From positions 3,591,720 through 3,655,719 of the forward strand of contig OX442433.1 in the NCBI GenBank assembly GCA_949361645.1: a stretch of DNA of 64,000 nucleotides, given 5' to 3'. Within the stretch, counting starts at the first letter, position 1. Each line of letters opens with the position of its first letter. The stretch comes from Spongilla lacustris. Lineage: Eukaryota; Porifera; Demospongiae; Spongillida; Spongillidae. The notes beneath the pieces are model-generated. The model was not told where the DNA came from, searched no databases, and was given only the letters and a program-made list of their open reading frames with translations. Shown in pieces: positions 1 through 11,420 of this stretch. A program made the position numbers and the translations under genes.

Positions 1-1983
1 AGTTGGGCATGATGAAGGGTAAGAGATTGTGTGCTTTTTGTCTTACGCAATCACGACCTTGTATAGCAGCAGAGTTCGATGAAGGCAGTTTAAGGTAGAG
101 TCTTCATGATTCTATTTATTTACCCTACCACTATATCCTCCTTTCAGTTACTAGGTGCAAGCGAACTACTAGGTGCAAGCGAACTATTATAAGAGTAACT
201 GAAGGCAACAGCGTACGTTCTATCTATGTCGCGTGATACTCTTTCCTGCTGTAGCTTTTGGTGAAAAGGTGTCGTATGCTGACAGAAGAAGGGCAATTGT
301 GTGGTTAAGCCTTCGAAGACGACAGCGATGTCGACGGACCATTGACGTCATGGCGCTCCGATAGACTATAAATGAATCGATTGACGCTCTGGGTGCTGGA
401 AGCAACTTGAAGCACCACCCCAAAACAGCGAGTTGAAGAACCGCTACTCGACACTTCCACTTCTCCAACTGCTCATGCCTGGCCGGATGGTTCGAGAGAC
501 TTGGACGTTTTTAAAACGCATTGTATTTGGCCATTGCGGTTTTTATTTATTGATTGAAATTATATTAATTAATATGATCATGCGTACACAAACGGATACC
601 AGCTAGTATACAATGAACAGAATCGGAAGACGTATCCAACTGTAACGGAGCAAGGTATGCGGTAGGAATATACAAATGGTGTGCGGAAGGCACAAATTAA
701 CAACCATCATCAGCGCACGTGATAATATTGAGAATACGCAAAATATACGACATGCGATTCTGGTTCTATCCGCAAAATATACCAATGGGTATTCTTTACG
801 TGCACGCATGTGTATATCATGTGTATTTTTCACATATCCGCAAAATTTACACTATCGTATATCCGATTCGTAGCACAGTGGTTGACGTCACGCCAGTGTA
901 TTCGCTTCCGATACGGACTCCAATTGTTGGCCGTGTACGAAGAGCGTCAAACCAACAACGATTGAATGACTATAGTACGCACGTGCACGTATTTCCCAAT
1001 TTGCAAAACCGGATACATGCCACCACTTATGTGTGTACACATTTGATTACACCATTTACACGTATACTACTACTTAACTAGTACTTCGTATAAAGAGCGA
1101 AGTATGACCTCGTTTTGAGTCATGTCAGAGCAGTAAGCTTAACTATACGTGATTTGCTAACACAACCACCGATATATGCCATGTAGCCTCGTGACGTTTT
1201 GACCGCAGAAGCGAAAATGCCAAAGAATTCTGAAGCCATTGGTGTGATTTTCATTTCTTAAAAGTGTTCCTATCCCGAGTTGTGAGTGGTCAAATACAAG
1301 AAAAAGAAGAGAAATACGTGGGTCTGGGTACGAGTATCGAAAAAATATTTTTGCTCTCTACAACCACGCGGTTTTGAGACATCAAACAAACACGAAACTG
1401 CTTGTTGTAGCCTTCTTGTGCGATGACGACAACAAGGTAAGCCATCCGCTCGTCAGGAGACTTGTTAGAAGCGGGTCGCGTTTTTTAATGACTTCATAAT
1501 CGGGGTCAAATCCTATATGAGAGTTACTAACGTAACTCTCGTTATATGTGCAAGTATTGCGTTACCCTGGGGAACATGTAGTGATGCACTATTGCTGCAA
1601 ATATTAAAAAGCAATGTCATATATATGTTTTTTACATTCAAAGTATACAGCTTCAGAGTGCAGGTGTGCCATGCTACCAATACAAGCACCAAGAGTCATC
1701 AAATGTGCGTTACCCTTGGGTAACATTCGTTCCCCAATGGGTAATTATCATTTAAAAAGCTAACCATAAACTAATTCAGATTGTGCCCTCTTATGCTAAC
1801 TTAGAATATTGCTAAATTTCTTTTATAGAAGAGCATTACAACCCATATCATATAAACTAAAAAAATAACCCTATAAGTGCACTCCAACAAAAATTATTGC
1901 TGTTGGGTCCCCATTTAATGAGGTTAGTGTTTGCCATATTTCCACATATACCATAATTCCCTTTACAGCATATCATGCCATTA
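1..1983. other. Intergenic, no gene recognised
   Basis: I see no supported gene. The open frames are short, lack convincing splice contexts and resemble nothing I know. A perfect 18-bp direct duplication lies near 150-186, and the phrase CGCAAAATATAC recurs near 737 and 771, with a variant near 840. Confidence 0.5.
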
Positions 1984-2082
1984 GTCTCGTACCCAGACCC
2001 AAGGGTCACAGCTGCAGATGGCAACGCTTAGCGGTGATGTAATCCAGCGCTGCTATGACGTACTTGGGTCTGGGTACGAGAC
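1984..2082. mobile_element. Palindromic MITE, TA duplication
   Basis: A 99-bp element starts GTCTCGTACCCAGACCC and ends with the inverse GGGTCTGGGTACGAGAC, flanked on both sides by TA. It has no coding capacity. Its end motif (GGGTCTGGGTACGAG) recurs near 1320, and a shorter version (TCTGGGTACGAG) near 62568, so it is a dispersed family. A TA duplication fits a Tc1/mariner-type mobiliser, but the palindrome could extend into the TA by chance. Confidence 0.7.
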
Positions 2083-2344
2083 TATCATCCCCTGCACATA
2101 TTATTGCATTTCAAGTCAACCGAATATAGCCACACACTCACGTATTTGCTACGCTGACGCATTCCTCGTAACTAATAAGTTATAAATAAGAGGTATTATC
2201 AAAACCACAGTACGTACGTTAATGTCCACCCTCCGTAAATACACAAAGGTGTGGCTGCAAGAAGTAGATATTACCTGCCTGCTCGAATCAAACAGCTAAT
2301 ATAACGTAGCAACGTTGCATCGTATAGTCACATACAGTACAATT

Positions 2345-2346
<2 letters not shown>

Positions 2347-2385
<39 letters not shown>
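2347..2385. repeat. Poly-C tract (about 39 C)
   Basis: An uninterrupted homopolymer of C. Length is likely unstable and unreliable in assembly. Confidence 0.95.
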
Positions 2386-2462
2386 AGCGCCGTGTGTGGT
2401 TTTCTTAATCATATGGATAACATACATTGTAGCTGCTATTCAACTGCATCACTAGCTGGCTC

Positions 2463-3826
2463 CAGTGGCGGATCTAGCATAGCGTTGGGGGGGGGCGGCA
2501 GCCCCCCCCATTCATAATAAATGCCGCCCCTGTCATGAAATTGCCGCCCCCCCACCCCCACACACGCGTGCGCGCGCACTTCCTACCGTACGTAACGCAC
2601 GCGCGTCTAGAAAGCACACCTTTTGTGTATGTGTATGAGGGAGGGGGGGCGGCAATTTCTTAAAAGTTTCAGTGATTAATTCGCACAGATCTAGATACGA
2701 AATTTAATCTAATACCGGAAATTTTATTTAATAACTACGAATGTTTTATTCGTTCCTTCGAAATCTTGCCTGTATGTGCATAGGGCAGTGGCGTAGGAGC
2801 TGGGGCGGCAGCAGCGGCCATGGCCGCTGCACTTTTTCGCAACAACAAAATAATAATAATAATAGCTTGCATGCATGTATACATCAATTCAATTAGCTGA
2901 GACGGCAATTGCTGCAGACATGCAACTGATGCAAGTGGTCTTCAAATCGATCGCGAGAGCTAGCTCAAGCTCCTTGGCTGCACTATAGCCGTTTTGTATT
3001 TTATATTACATGCGCAGAGGCAAGGTCTCAAAACAAACTAACCTGGTTACAGTTTTTGCGTTGTTTTGGGGATTATCTACGCAAAAAGCGTTGGCGTCTA
3101 GGGTTCCGCCCCAGGCCCCGATGGGGGAGCTTACAGCGCTCCCCTGTGCCCCTAGCTGGCCGGGAGGGATACCCCCCTCCGTACCCTCCCCGGGAAGGCG
3201 GGGGAACCACCTTTGTTGGCTGCTGCACTCTATATTCCCTTTCTACGCCATGGACTGATAGGTGTATACTAACTTAACTGAATCACGATCATAATTAACA
3301 ATAACAAAGTTTCAGTCTTTAAATGTACAAGTACATGGTCTACCGATTGTCATTAAAAGGTTTAATTAGGTGCACCGTTCGATAAAAGGTGCAAATGGCG
3401 AAACATTTTCACAGCTGCTGCTGCTTCAATTGCTACATCACCATACCTCTAAAGCGATTTACATACATCACAACGACAATATAGAGGAGAAGTACGGTTT
3501 GCTCACGCGAGCATATCCAATATTCTCAGACACTCAGATCAGACGCCTGTTGACAACCGTTGTCGCAATAAGCTTCGGCGTTGTCGCAATAAATTTCGTT
3601 GTCTTTCGCGCGTACGTAAATTCTTTCACTGCGCTGCGAATACGTTGATTTTTAGCGGCTTTGAAGCGAAAAATGTGAAAGCTTCTGGGCCTCCGCCCCA
3701 GGCCCCGATGGGGGAGCTTACAGCGCTCCCCCATACCCCCTTGCTGGTGAGTGGGTGGGCCCCGCCCCCGGCCGCCCCTCCAACCAACCGCCCCCCCCTA
3801 TAGCCCCATTCCTAGATCCGCCACTG
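2463..3826. mobile_element. Non-autonomous hAT-type transposon
   Basis: The ends are inverted (CAGTGGCGGATCTAG on the left, CTAGATCCGCCACTG on the right). They are flanked by a perfect 8-bp direct duplication, GCTGGCTC, at 2455-2462 and 3827-3834. Eight-bp duplications and CAG..CTG ends are characteristic of hAT elements. The 1364-bp interior has no transposase. It holds two copies of a GC-rich module (about 3109-3152 and 3690-3735, sharing CCCCAGGCCCCGATGGG) and a CAGTGGCGTAGGAGC motif near 2786. The element sits 57 bp downstream of the splice donor of the Rab-like exon, so it inserted in that gene's intron or 3' flank. Confidence 0.85.
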
Positions 3827-3882
3827 GCTGGCTCCCCCCCCCCCCCCCCCCCCCCCCCCTCCATCTTTATTATAATTCTTAC

Positions 3883-4053
3883 CTTCACCGTTGTTCCATC
3901 CACAACCTGTGTGTATTCCAGACAGCTCGATCCCGTGTACTCGTCCGTGATGTTCTCAACAAATCTACCATACTTCAAACGCAGTAAGAAACTTGTCTTT
4001 CCCACATCAAAATCTCCAAGAAGGATGAATTTATACGTGGGCATCTGCGCCAT
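3883..4053 (-). CDS. Rab-like small GTPase, first exon only
   Basis: The exon encodes 57 residues from ATG at 4053. It contains the P-loop GDFDVGKTS followed by a switch-I/beta-2 region (FVENITDEYTGSSCLEY), the layout of the N-terminus of Rab/Ras GTPases that bind GTP and direct vesicle traffic. It ends AAG|GTAAGA in phase 0, a good splice donor. The following exon, which should carry the WDTAGQE switch-II motif, was not found between 1 and 3880. A hAT insertion and long poly-C tracts lie directly downstream, so this may be a truncated copy or a gene whose other exons lie outside the window. An in-frame upstream ATG extends the frame to 4110; I prefer the later start because similarity begins there. 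Confidence 0.6.
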
Positions 4054-4321
4054 AACTTTTCTAAAAAAAATTATTTTATCGCGTATGCGATCCGATTCGG
4101 TGGACCTCATCTATGGTATGTAGTTGCCATGGGAACTATTGCAACATGCCGATGCACTTACCGTACATAAAACCATCACTGAGTCGCTTCTTCTCATTAC
4201 GATAACTGTCATTTAACTTCTTCTTGGTACAATTTTTTTCCCCACCAATCCAACACCTGACCTCTTGTCTAGACATACGCTGCTTAGCAGGGCCTTTGCA
4301 TTGGCTCTGACCAGCGTCATG

Positions 4322-4534
4322 CCCAGCAAAAAAATTTTGCGCAAGAGATCTTGCCCAAGACTTGCCCCCTCTTGCCCAAGATCTTGTCCAAGATGCCAAG
4401 ATTATGGCCTAAGACCTTGGGCAAGATCCTGGTCAAGATTTGGTCTCCTGGTCAAGATTTGGTCTCCTGGTCAAGATCTTGGCCTCTTGTTGGCCATCTT
4501 GCCCAAGAATCTTGCGCAAGAACATTTTGCTGGG
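4322..4534. mobile_element. Small inverted-repeat element, CCCAGCAAAA ends
   Basis: The left end reads CCCAGCAAAA..TTTTGCGCAAGA and the right end is its inverse (TTGCGCAAGAAC..TTTTGCTGGG). The 213-bp interior is built almost entirely of short CTTGGGCAAGAT-type half-palindromes. Dense subterminal repeats of this kind are common in CACTA-type elements, and a similar though different set marks the CACTA-like element at 30.5-36.7 kb. No clear target duplication was seen. There is no coding capacity. Confidence 0.65.
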
Positions 4535-4805
4535 ATATGTTCAATCTGGTACATGTTGTACTAACATATGCTATTAAGAAACTTGATTTTTACATGAACG
4601 TAGGATTTCATGTTTGTGCTAGAGCAATGTTGTGTATATCATAATGCCATTAAATAAACTTCACAAGATATTCTCTTTGAGAAAGTCGGTGGTATATAGG
4701 ATTTGAAGGCAATGGTAGTGTAAAAACGAAGAGAACAAGGAAATACAATTTTTGTCATGTTTAGGAACTACGTGTATCACCCTCCTGGATGATATATCTA
4801 CCCCT

Positions 4806-5040
4806 TATGAGGATGAATGGACCTTCAGTGATGAAGCTACAATTTGTGCTAAGGCAGCATCTTCATCAAATGCCTGTTGTGTATCGGACAGCATTTTTTC
4901 ATCAATATCTATGATTGACATGTCTCTGCAGCTTTCCTGGTATCTCTCATTGCTGGATAGTAAAGTTGTTGATTCTGCTTATTCTTCTTCAAGCACTCTA
5001 ACATCTTTAGCAGCCAAATTTTTTTGGATCCTTTCCGATG
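4806..5040 (-). pseudogene. Decayed acidic ORF with UIM-like motif
   Basis: Read on the minus strand this stretch gives an acidic peptide ending in DEDAALAQIVASSLK, close to the ubiquitin-interacting motif pattern (acidic residues, then A..S). An in-frame stop interrupts it about 60 codons upstream. The flanking TGGTATATAGGATTTGA phrase near 4690 recurs near 52790, so this belongs to a repeated family. The assignment is weak and it could be chance coding. Confidence 0.25.
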
Positions 5041-5167
5041 TCTAATCGATATCTAACAAAAGGGTTGTGTCTTGCAACACAGAGCTGTTCTTGTACATGT
5101 GTATGTATACATTCTTGTACTTGTACATGTAGTATGGAAAATAATGGGCTGTACTTTATGGCCTCAC

Positions 5168-6668
5168 GAGCATTCAGCAATAGCTTTGTGACATGATGCC
5201 TGGTAGAATCTGCACCAAGTCCACTTGGGTTTTGGATCATCTTTAAGATGAGCAGGTGGCAGTCCCTAAAGCTCACAAATAGATCTGGATCACCAGGAGG
5301 GGGGTTCATTCTTTCCAATAGCCCCTCCAATGCCTGGGATAATAATTAATTATTATTCAATGGCACCGATAATATATTATCTGGCTTACACTATGTACAA
5401 CAACTTTAGGATTGAATTTCACTGTAACCACAACTTACAGTGCCTCATTTACACACAAAAATGATTGCAATCCAGTCCTTACATATACTACTTTCCTTTC
5501 TTGGAAGGCTAATAATAACATTTTGCACATAGACAACCATTAGAAGCAGCTAATGGAGATGACCTCCCAGAATTACGCCACTGTTTTTGGTCTGCTTCAA
5601 AAGGCTTGTCGCAGAGCTCGCATCATTAGGATATGAGAATTTTCGGGAGGTGCCAGAGCAACTCTCAAATGCTGGCTAGTCTCTTGGATACACTTTCTCA
5701 CTAGGAGTGAACTGATATACAGTGTTAATTAATACAGTGGAAATACTCCTGAAACATGAACATCTACAGTCATTGTCGGATTCAACACAAGGACATTAGA
5801 GGTATGGTCATAGCAACTGTATTATTACCTTTGATGACACAACAGTTGGGGTGGGAAGAAATCCTGGAAAACTCTTCATAGACTACAGTTTGCTGTGAAG
5901 TGGGATGTACATAAGTAGACATGTCAAAAGGGCAACACCCATACACTCATCAACAAACACCACATGGAGACCAAGCATTAACATAAGTAAAGTCATGCAT
6001 GTATATAACCAGCATTTTAAGTTATAAATATGAAGGAATGCATTAAATACATGTACTTATTCCCCTTGTCCCAGCAATTTTAAAAACCCTTTTCAATACC
6101 TACTCTATAGATACAATACACATTCAAATACACACACAAATGCAGCCACAATACCTGCAATCTCAGTTCTGCTGGAATCCTCTCAGCCTGGTATGTCAAC
6201 ACCACTGGATTACAATACCTGCGACCCTCATTTCTAGCCTGTTTGCACACTTTGTACTCCTAATCATGGCAAAATCCCGCTGAGCTATAATGCAAGGCAC
6301 AGGCACAACATGTGGTATACCTCAGCCAACCGCTTGTCCATTTCAGTCACAGATTTTTCTGTTGCAGTCTTCTGTATGAAGGCACAAGCAAGTTCAGTGT
6401 TATCAGTGGCAATCTGGTTAGCAGCCTGCTCGAGAGCGTTCTTCACATCGTCACTAGCAGGCTGCCCACAGGAGAGGGTCACATGTAAAGTAACATGTAC
6501 ACAGCTTACGCAGCACAGTTACCCTAATAGCCACAGCGAAGGCAGTTTTGAGATTATTGCTTATGGACAGCAGCAGTGGTTCCCAACAGGTGACCATTGC
6601 CATTCCAGCAGTGAGGTGATGGATCATGTTATGGCCTGCCACCTGCATCCGCTGAATGTCATGATCTA
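5168..6668 (-). pseudogene. CNOT1: CNOT1 (CCR4-NOT scaffold) gene fragment
   Basis: Four exon-like blocks on the minus strand match the central part of CNOT1, the large scaffold of the CCR4-NOT deadenylase complex: 6523-6668 (HNMIHHLTAGMAMVTC), 6321-6461 (ACAFIQKTATEKSVTEMDKR), 6155-6259 ([16 protein letters not shown]) and 5168-5333 (NPPPGDPDLFVSFRDCHLL). The first three join in phase 0 with GT..AG borders. Between blocks three and four, near 5836-5885, the expected YEEF and PGFLP motifs are both present but in different frames, with roughly ten bases missing. CNOT1 is over 2000 residues long in animals and nothing of its remainder is visible on either side. I read this as a partial, decaying duplicate; a live gene with very distant exons is less likely. 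Confidence 0.75.
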
Positions 6669-9439
6669 CTGAAAATTTTTTTGTGTGTGTGTGTTTGTGT
6701 GTGTGTATGTGTGTGTGTTTGTGTGTGTATGTGTGTGAGTGTGAATAAGCACAGCTATGATTGCAATGCAGTTTTAACGCTGTACACTGTACATAGTGAG
6801 AGCCATTTTGATGTTTCTAGACCTTAGAATTGATTGGGGGACAAAATGTTCCAAATTACACAAAATGATTACTTTTTCAGCATCAGGTGACCAACCATGT
6901 GTGCTGGTTACAAAAAATTACATGTCTCCCTAACATACAATTTTTTTCATGAAACTGGTTCGGCTGTACATACATGTACTAGAGATCTATGCTACAATCA
7001 ACAAATACTTGGCAAGCTCACACTTGATGTTACAGTCATTATGTAACAGTTGAAGACTATCGCAATACAGAGATGTGGAATAAGTGCCATAAACTAGTAC
7101 AAAAACATTCTTTTGACAACATATACAGCTGTATGGTGAGGTTGTATTTGTACAACAAAACATGGTAATGATATGGGGGCAATGACATGTTCGAATTGGT
7201 TAGATTTCTAAGAGCATACAATGTCCTCTACAAAATTACATGTACATATACATGTATAATTTGACCTTCCATCACAGGTAGAAGACACTGCAGCTGATGT
7301 TAGCAAAACAAATGACAAGCTGCAGGAAAACATACTGCAGAGCAATATACTATGTAACCTTGCAATTCGAGCAATAGATTGAGTGGTAAAGTGTTCTGTT
7401 CTGTTTATTTGGTGCATTTATGGATATGCGGCAAATATTGAAATCCAACTGCCTTAAAACGTACCACATACACATGTACACTGCGCAACAGCCTATTGGG
7501 TAGAGTATTTTAATATACCAGGAATCAAAAGGAGCAGATACAGTCTTAAAAACCCATCAAGTCATGTGTGCGAGAGAAGGGGTCACTGATCAGTCCACAG
7601 TATGCAGGGAGATGGCACAGTTCATTTATTACCATTTCATTGTTTATCCAACAGGTCATCATGCTCCCTCAATAAATTGCGTACAGAAGGATTGGGTGAA
7701 ATTAAATCTTGAAATTAACGGATCTGTTGATGTGAGCACACTAAAGGGATATAATTCAATCATGTTGTTTACAAGTCTTTTGTGTGCCTACATGTATATA
7801 CCGGGCCGATATGTATTGTTTATTACTATCACATCATTAGATCAATTTTCAACATTATCTTTTTTAAATCCTGTTTTTCATTCTGATGGATCAGTATTTA
7901 TGGATAAACAAAATAATGGTAATAACTGAACTGTGTCATTGTACAATCCTTCCTTCCCTCCCCATACCGTCATGGGCGTACGCAAGTGGAGATCGATGAT
8001 TTTGAACGACCCCCCCCCCCCCCCTTCCCCTAAAAGAAGTCAACTTCATGCACACTTAAACGTTTTACTACTTAAAATTTTTACTACTCCGCTCATATTT
8101 ACTATGTACATACACATACAGTACATGTACACGTACGCTTATCGATTGCTCATGCATACATGTATTGCATCCTGGTAGAATTTTGATTGTAAATTCTATG
8201 CTCAGTAATTCATAAAAGTATTATTTAATTAAGCAAAAAAAACATGTACGCGTATACAGTGTTGTTATCTCGTGAATGGTATATAATGGTATCATGCCAA
8301 TTACAATTCAGCATCTACTTCTAAACAGAATACATTCACTTTAATTCAATTATGACTTGCAAACAAAACAGTGCACCATACAATGTAGTAAATAACTGCT
8401 GATCAGGTTGGATGTCCAAATTGCTACATGTATAACTCCTCTATTCTTTGCAGCTAACCTACCGAATATTTTTTTGTATGTACAATACAGGTGAGTACCT
8501 ATTATGTTGTATTTATTGAGCTCTTAAGTCTCACTCGCCGTGGAGATCGGTAGGAAAGTATCACTTCTCAGATGGGAGGCTTCATACGAATTCGGACAAA
8601 TTAGTTTGACTTAGGGTTAAAATGGACTTTTCTAAATGAGAGGTCTCTGGGATATCCATATAATTTTTGGCAGCTTGCAATTGACATTAAAAAAATCCAT
8701 GAAATGTTAAAAAGACATTGAAAGCTATTTTTCACCCATTTTCAGAATTTCTCCGCATATCGTAGTAAATAATCATATGATACTTAAAATGCTTTTAGAA
8801 GTTACGTACAGTGCTTACAAACACAAATACCCTACAAGTTACAGAAAGCTGTTCTGTTGTTGTGGTAAACCCGTGAAACATCTTAAAGCCTATTTACGTT
8901 AACATACAGGTATAGCTTCTACGTGCGCGTTTGCTATGCTACGCTACTTTGGTTAGGCTCCTGGACACACCGATGAGTAAACATTTGTTTTGAGAGGTGT
9001 CACAGCGCCTCATTATATGGTACAGCTGACAAGGTAGTCTGTATTGGAAGGGATGTTTCGTACAGAAAGGACGAATTCGAATTTAATCTACTGGTGCCCA
9101 TGTTCTGTTTGTCAGGCTTCTGCAAATATGGTATTAATTATGGCTTTACTGAATATTTCACAGTATACCAGGATGGTATCTTTAACTAAAGATTATGTTC
9201 ACATGATGACTGGACCCGTATTTAATTCTATACATTACTTGAACTGATGGTTATTAATTATTGGTTCATTGCTCAGTTTGAATTAGAGATGCCAAAAAGG
9301 AAAGCGAAGAATGGTTTATACATAACAAAAAACGCCACAGCATTCCAGTCAAGTCCCAGTCTTCTGATGCACTATACTATACAACGCATGCAAATATAGG
9401 GGAAAAGTTAGGGCTTTAGGGCTTAGGGTTAGGGCTTGA
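6669..9439. other. Gene-poor, microsatellites and decayed repeats
   Basis: No supported gene. It holds a TG/TA-rich microsatellite (about 6680-6742), a poly-C tract (about 8010-8024) and, at 8520-8770, a segment resembling the ends of the Tc1-like element at 12.9-15.6 kb (a TAAGTC..GAGATCGGT phrase, later TTTCTCCGCATATCGT). The plus-strand frame at 7564-7929 (121 codons) has no recognisable domain and I do not call it. Confidence 0.5.
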
Positions 9440-9620
9440 GGTGGGAAGCGCCGACAATGCCAACGCCGAATCCAGGCGTCAAACTGCACCCACGGTGCTG
9501 TCCAGACACTCTTCATTGCACGTACCAGTTGGGTTGCACAAAAAAAAATTGATCTGGCTTGTCCCCAGTCCGCTTTGCAGAAGGCACCTTTGGTACCCTA
9601 CTTCGTGCACCACACTACAA
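9440..9620 (-). mobile_element. RT-retroelement fragment (short)
   Basis: The segment around CACTCTTCATTG and the following pyrimidine-rich stretch matches the region at 41400-41560, which belongs to the RT/endonuclease retroelement family of this window. Just upstream lie a few degenerate TTAGGG units. Too short and decayed to assign a frame. Confidence 0.35.
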
Positions 9621-10181
9621 CGCCTAACAACAGTCACATCGCCGTGTACATGTACTAACTTTATAAGCAACGCGGATGGTGACATGTGGCTTCCAGTCCA
9701 TGTAATAATTAAATGTCCTTGGTAATACATTTAATTTGCCTTACATTACAAAAGGTCACCTTTTAATAACATTCTCGACCCTCCCCTTCTCGAAGGCTGC
9801 GTATGCCCATGATACCTTCCTGTTTGTAACTAAACAGGATGCTAACAATCAAGGACAACTACAAATGATAAACATTCTTCTACTAAAAGTAGTACATGTA
9901 CATTGATGTTCAATTACTTAAAGAAATAAAATCCCCCCACACCTCCGAAATCAGGTGCATTACAGAACTGATCTACACCTTAATTGCATAGGCACAAGGG
10001 ACCAAATGTCTCAATGGCTATTTAGTAGGACAAACGGATTGGAGGTGATGGAGGTGTACATATACTTTGAGATCTCAGAATGTTTGATGCTGTAAGAGCT
10101 CTGGAAACGATGTCATTGATAGCTGCTCAGGAGATCCCCCACAGTGATTGCTTGTATCCAATGTTATAATGATCGATATTA

Positions 10182-10504
10182 CAGTGCCGTCCACCCACAA
10201 GTTCACACTCGCGCGCGCGTGTATGCGAGTCGAGCGCGAGTCGTGCGCGAGTCAATTAGCGAGTGCAATTAGCCCTCGATGCACGCGCTGTTGCGAACGT
10301 CACTCAAATACCTATTTACGGCATTCCTACAGATGATTACGTTAGTTTCAAGCTATTAATAGCATATGTTTTTGTTCCAGCTGTTTTGCTTTGAGTTAAG
10401 GCGCGCGAGTCATTATTACACTCGATCGAGTCACGCACGAGTCGAGCGCGTGTCGAGTGCGAGTCGAGCGCGCGCGAGTGTGAACTTGTGGGTGGACGGC
10501 ACTG
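10182..10504. mobile_element. Tc1/mariner-type MITE, 323 bp
   Basis: Starts CAGTGCCGTCCACCCAC and ends with the inverse GTGGGTGGACGGCACTG, with TA on both sides (10180-10181 and 10505-10506). The inverted ends extend about 70 bp and consist of GAGTCGAGCGCGAGTC-type repeats. It has no transposase. CAGT ends and a TA duplication fit Tc1/mariner mobilisation. Confidence 0.85.
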
Positions 10505-10976
10505 TATGTCAGGTTAGGGAAGATATGTTTGACCACAGGCAGGCCCATAATAAGACATGCCTTAGGCCTAGGTCAACATATTACTTAGTTACACATACCG
10601 TAGATTAGACCAGGCCCGTAGCCAAGTAATGAATCAATAATACTTACGTGCATGTGGGTATGGGTACAAGACAACCACCCACCCCACCAGACTTCCTGGC
10701 TATATATCACAACCAAAAGTTATCACATTGGTACAGGCCGGTATATTATTTCAATACAACTTGGTATGGGGTCGCGAGGAATGACATATAGGTACAACAT
10801 AGTTTCTACAGTCAGGTAGAAGATGTAATTACAATCTGATAATACTTATCTACATTCTGTACCATTATACGATGACATATTGCTCCCATCTGTTGACAAC
10901 TGTGGACCAACTTGTACAGCACGTGCGTTGTAAACGTACGTAGTCAGAAGAGCCAGGGCCTTACTACTATGTAGGG

Positions 10977-10977
<1 letters not shown>

Positions 10978-11011
<34 letters not shown>
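10978..11011. repeat. Poly-C tract (about 34 C)
   Basis: Uninterrupted homopolymer. Confidence 0.95.
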
Positions 11012-11012
<1 letters not shown>

Positions 11013-11038
11013 ACTAGTACTTAAGCGTAAAACACTTT

Positions 11039-11208
11039 ACAGAGTAAACGTACCCACAAATATAATTTTACATTGTTGCAATACACTATAATCATGCAGC
11101 GATGTGAAGCACTGAGAGTTAGTACAGAGTAAACGTACCCACAAATATAATTTTACATTGTTGCAATACACTATAATCATGCAGCGATGTGAAGCACTGA
11201 GAGTTAGT
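11039..11208. repeat. Perfect 85-bp tandem duplication
   Basis: Two consecutive copies (11039-11123 and 11124-11208) starting ACAGAGTAAACGTACCC appear identical, which implies a recent duplication or an assembly error. They lie about 200 bp upstream of the zinc-finger gene. Confidence 0.9.
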
Positions 11209-11420
11209 AAGTTATTGAGTGGTTTCGCCATCACGGCTTGTAATTGTTGAGACTATAGCTATTACTACCCGATTCAAATGCAGCCACACGATTTATCTTC
11301 ACGCGCTTCAATCAAAATCGGAAAAATTTCCGGTCACACAACAAGAAAATGGAAGGCGGCAAGGTGTGTTTTGCTTGCCCAATGCAAGTTGCTGGTAACC
11401 GTTTCAATGTTTGTTTTTAG

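Noticed and set aside
3718..3882. Gly/Pro-rich extension of the Rab-like frame
   Set aside because: It reads through the splice donor into a poly-C tract and hAT element sequence.
5590..5620. Plus-strand FGLLQKA resembling a CNOT1 motif
   Set aside because: It lies on the strand opposite to all other CNOT1 exons, lacks context and is probably chance.
7564..7929. 121-codon plus-strand frame
   Set aside because: No recognisable motif, ordinary AT-rich composition, no splice or promoter support.
9400..9440. Interstitial telomere repeat (TTAGGG-like)
   Set aside because: Only a few degenerate units, and it borders a retroelement fragment that also has TTAGGG-like bases at 41.35 kb.
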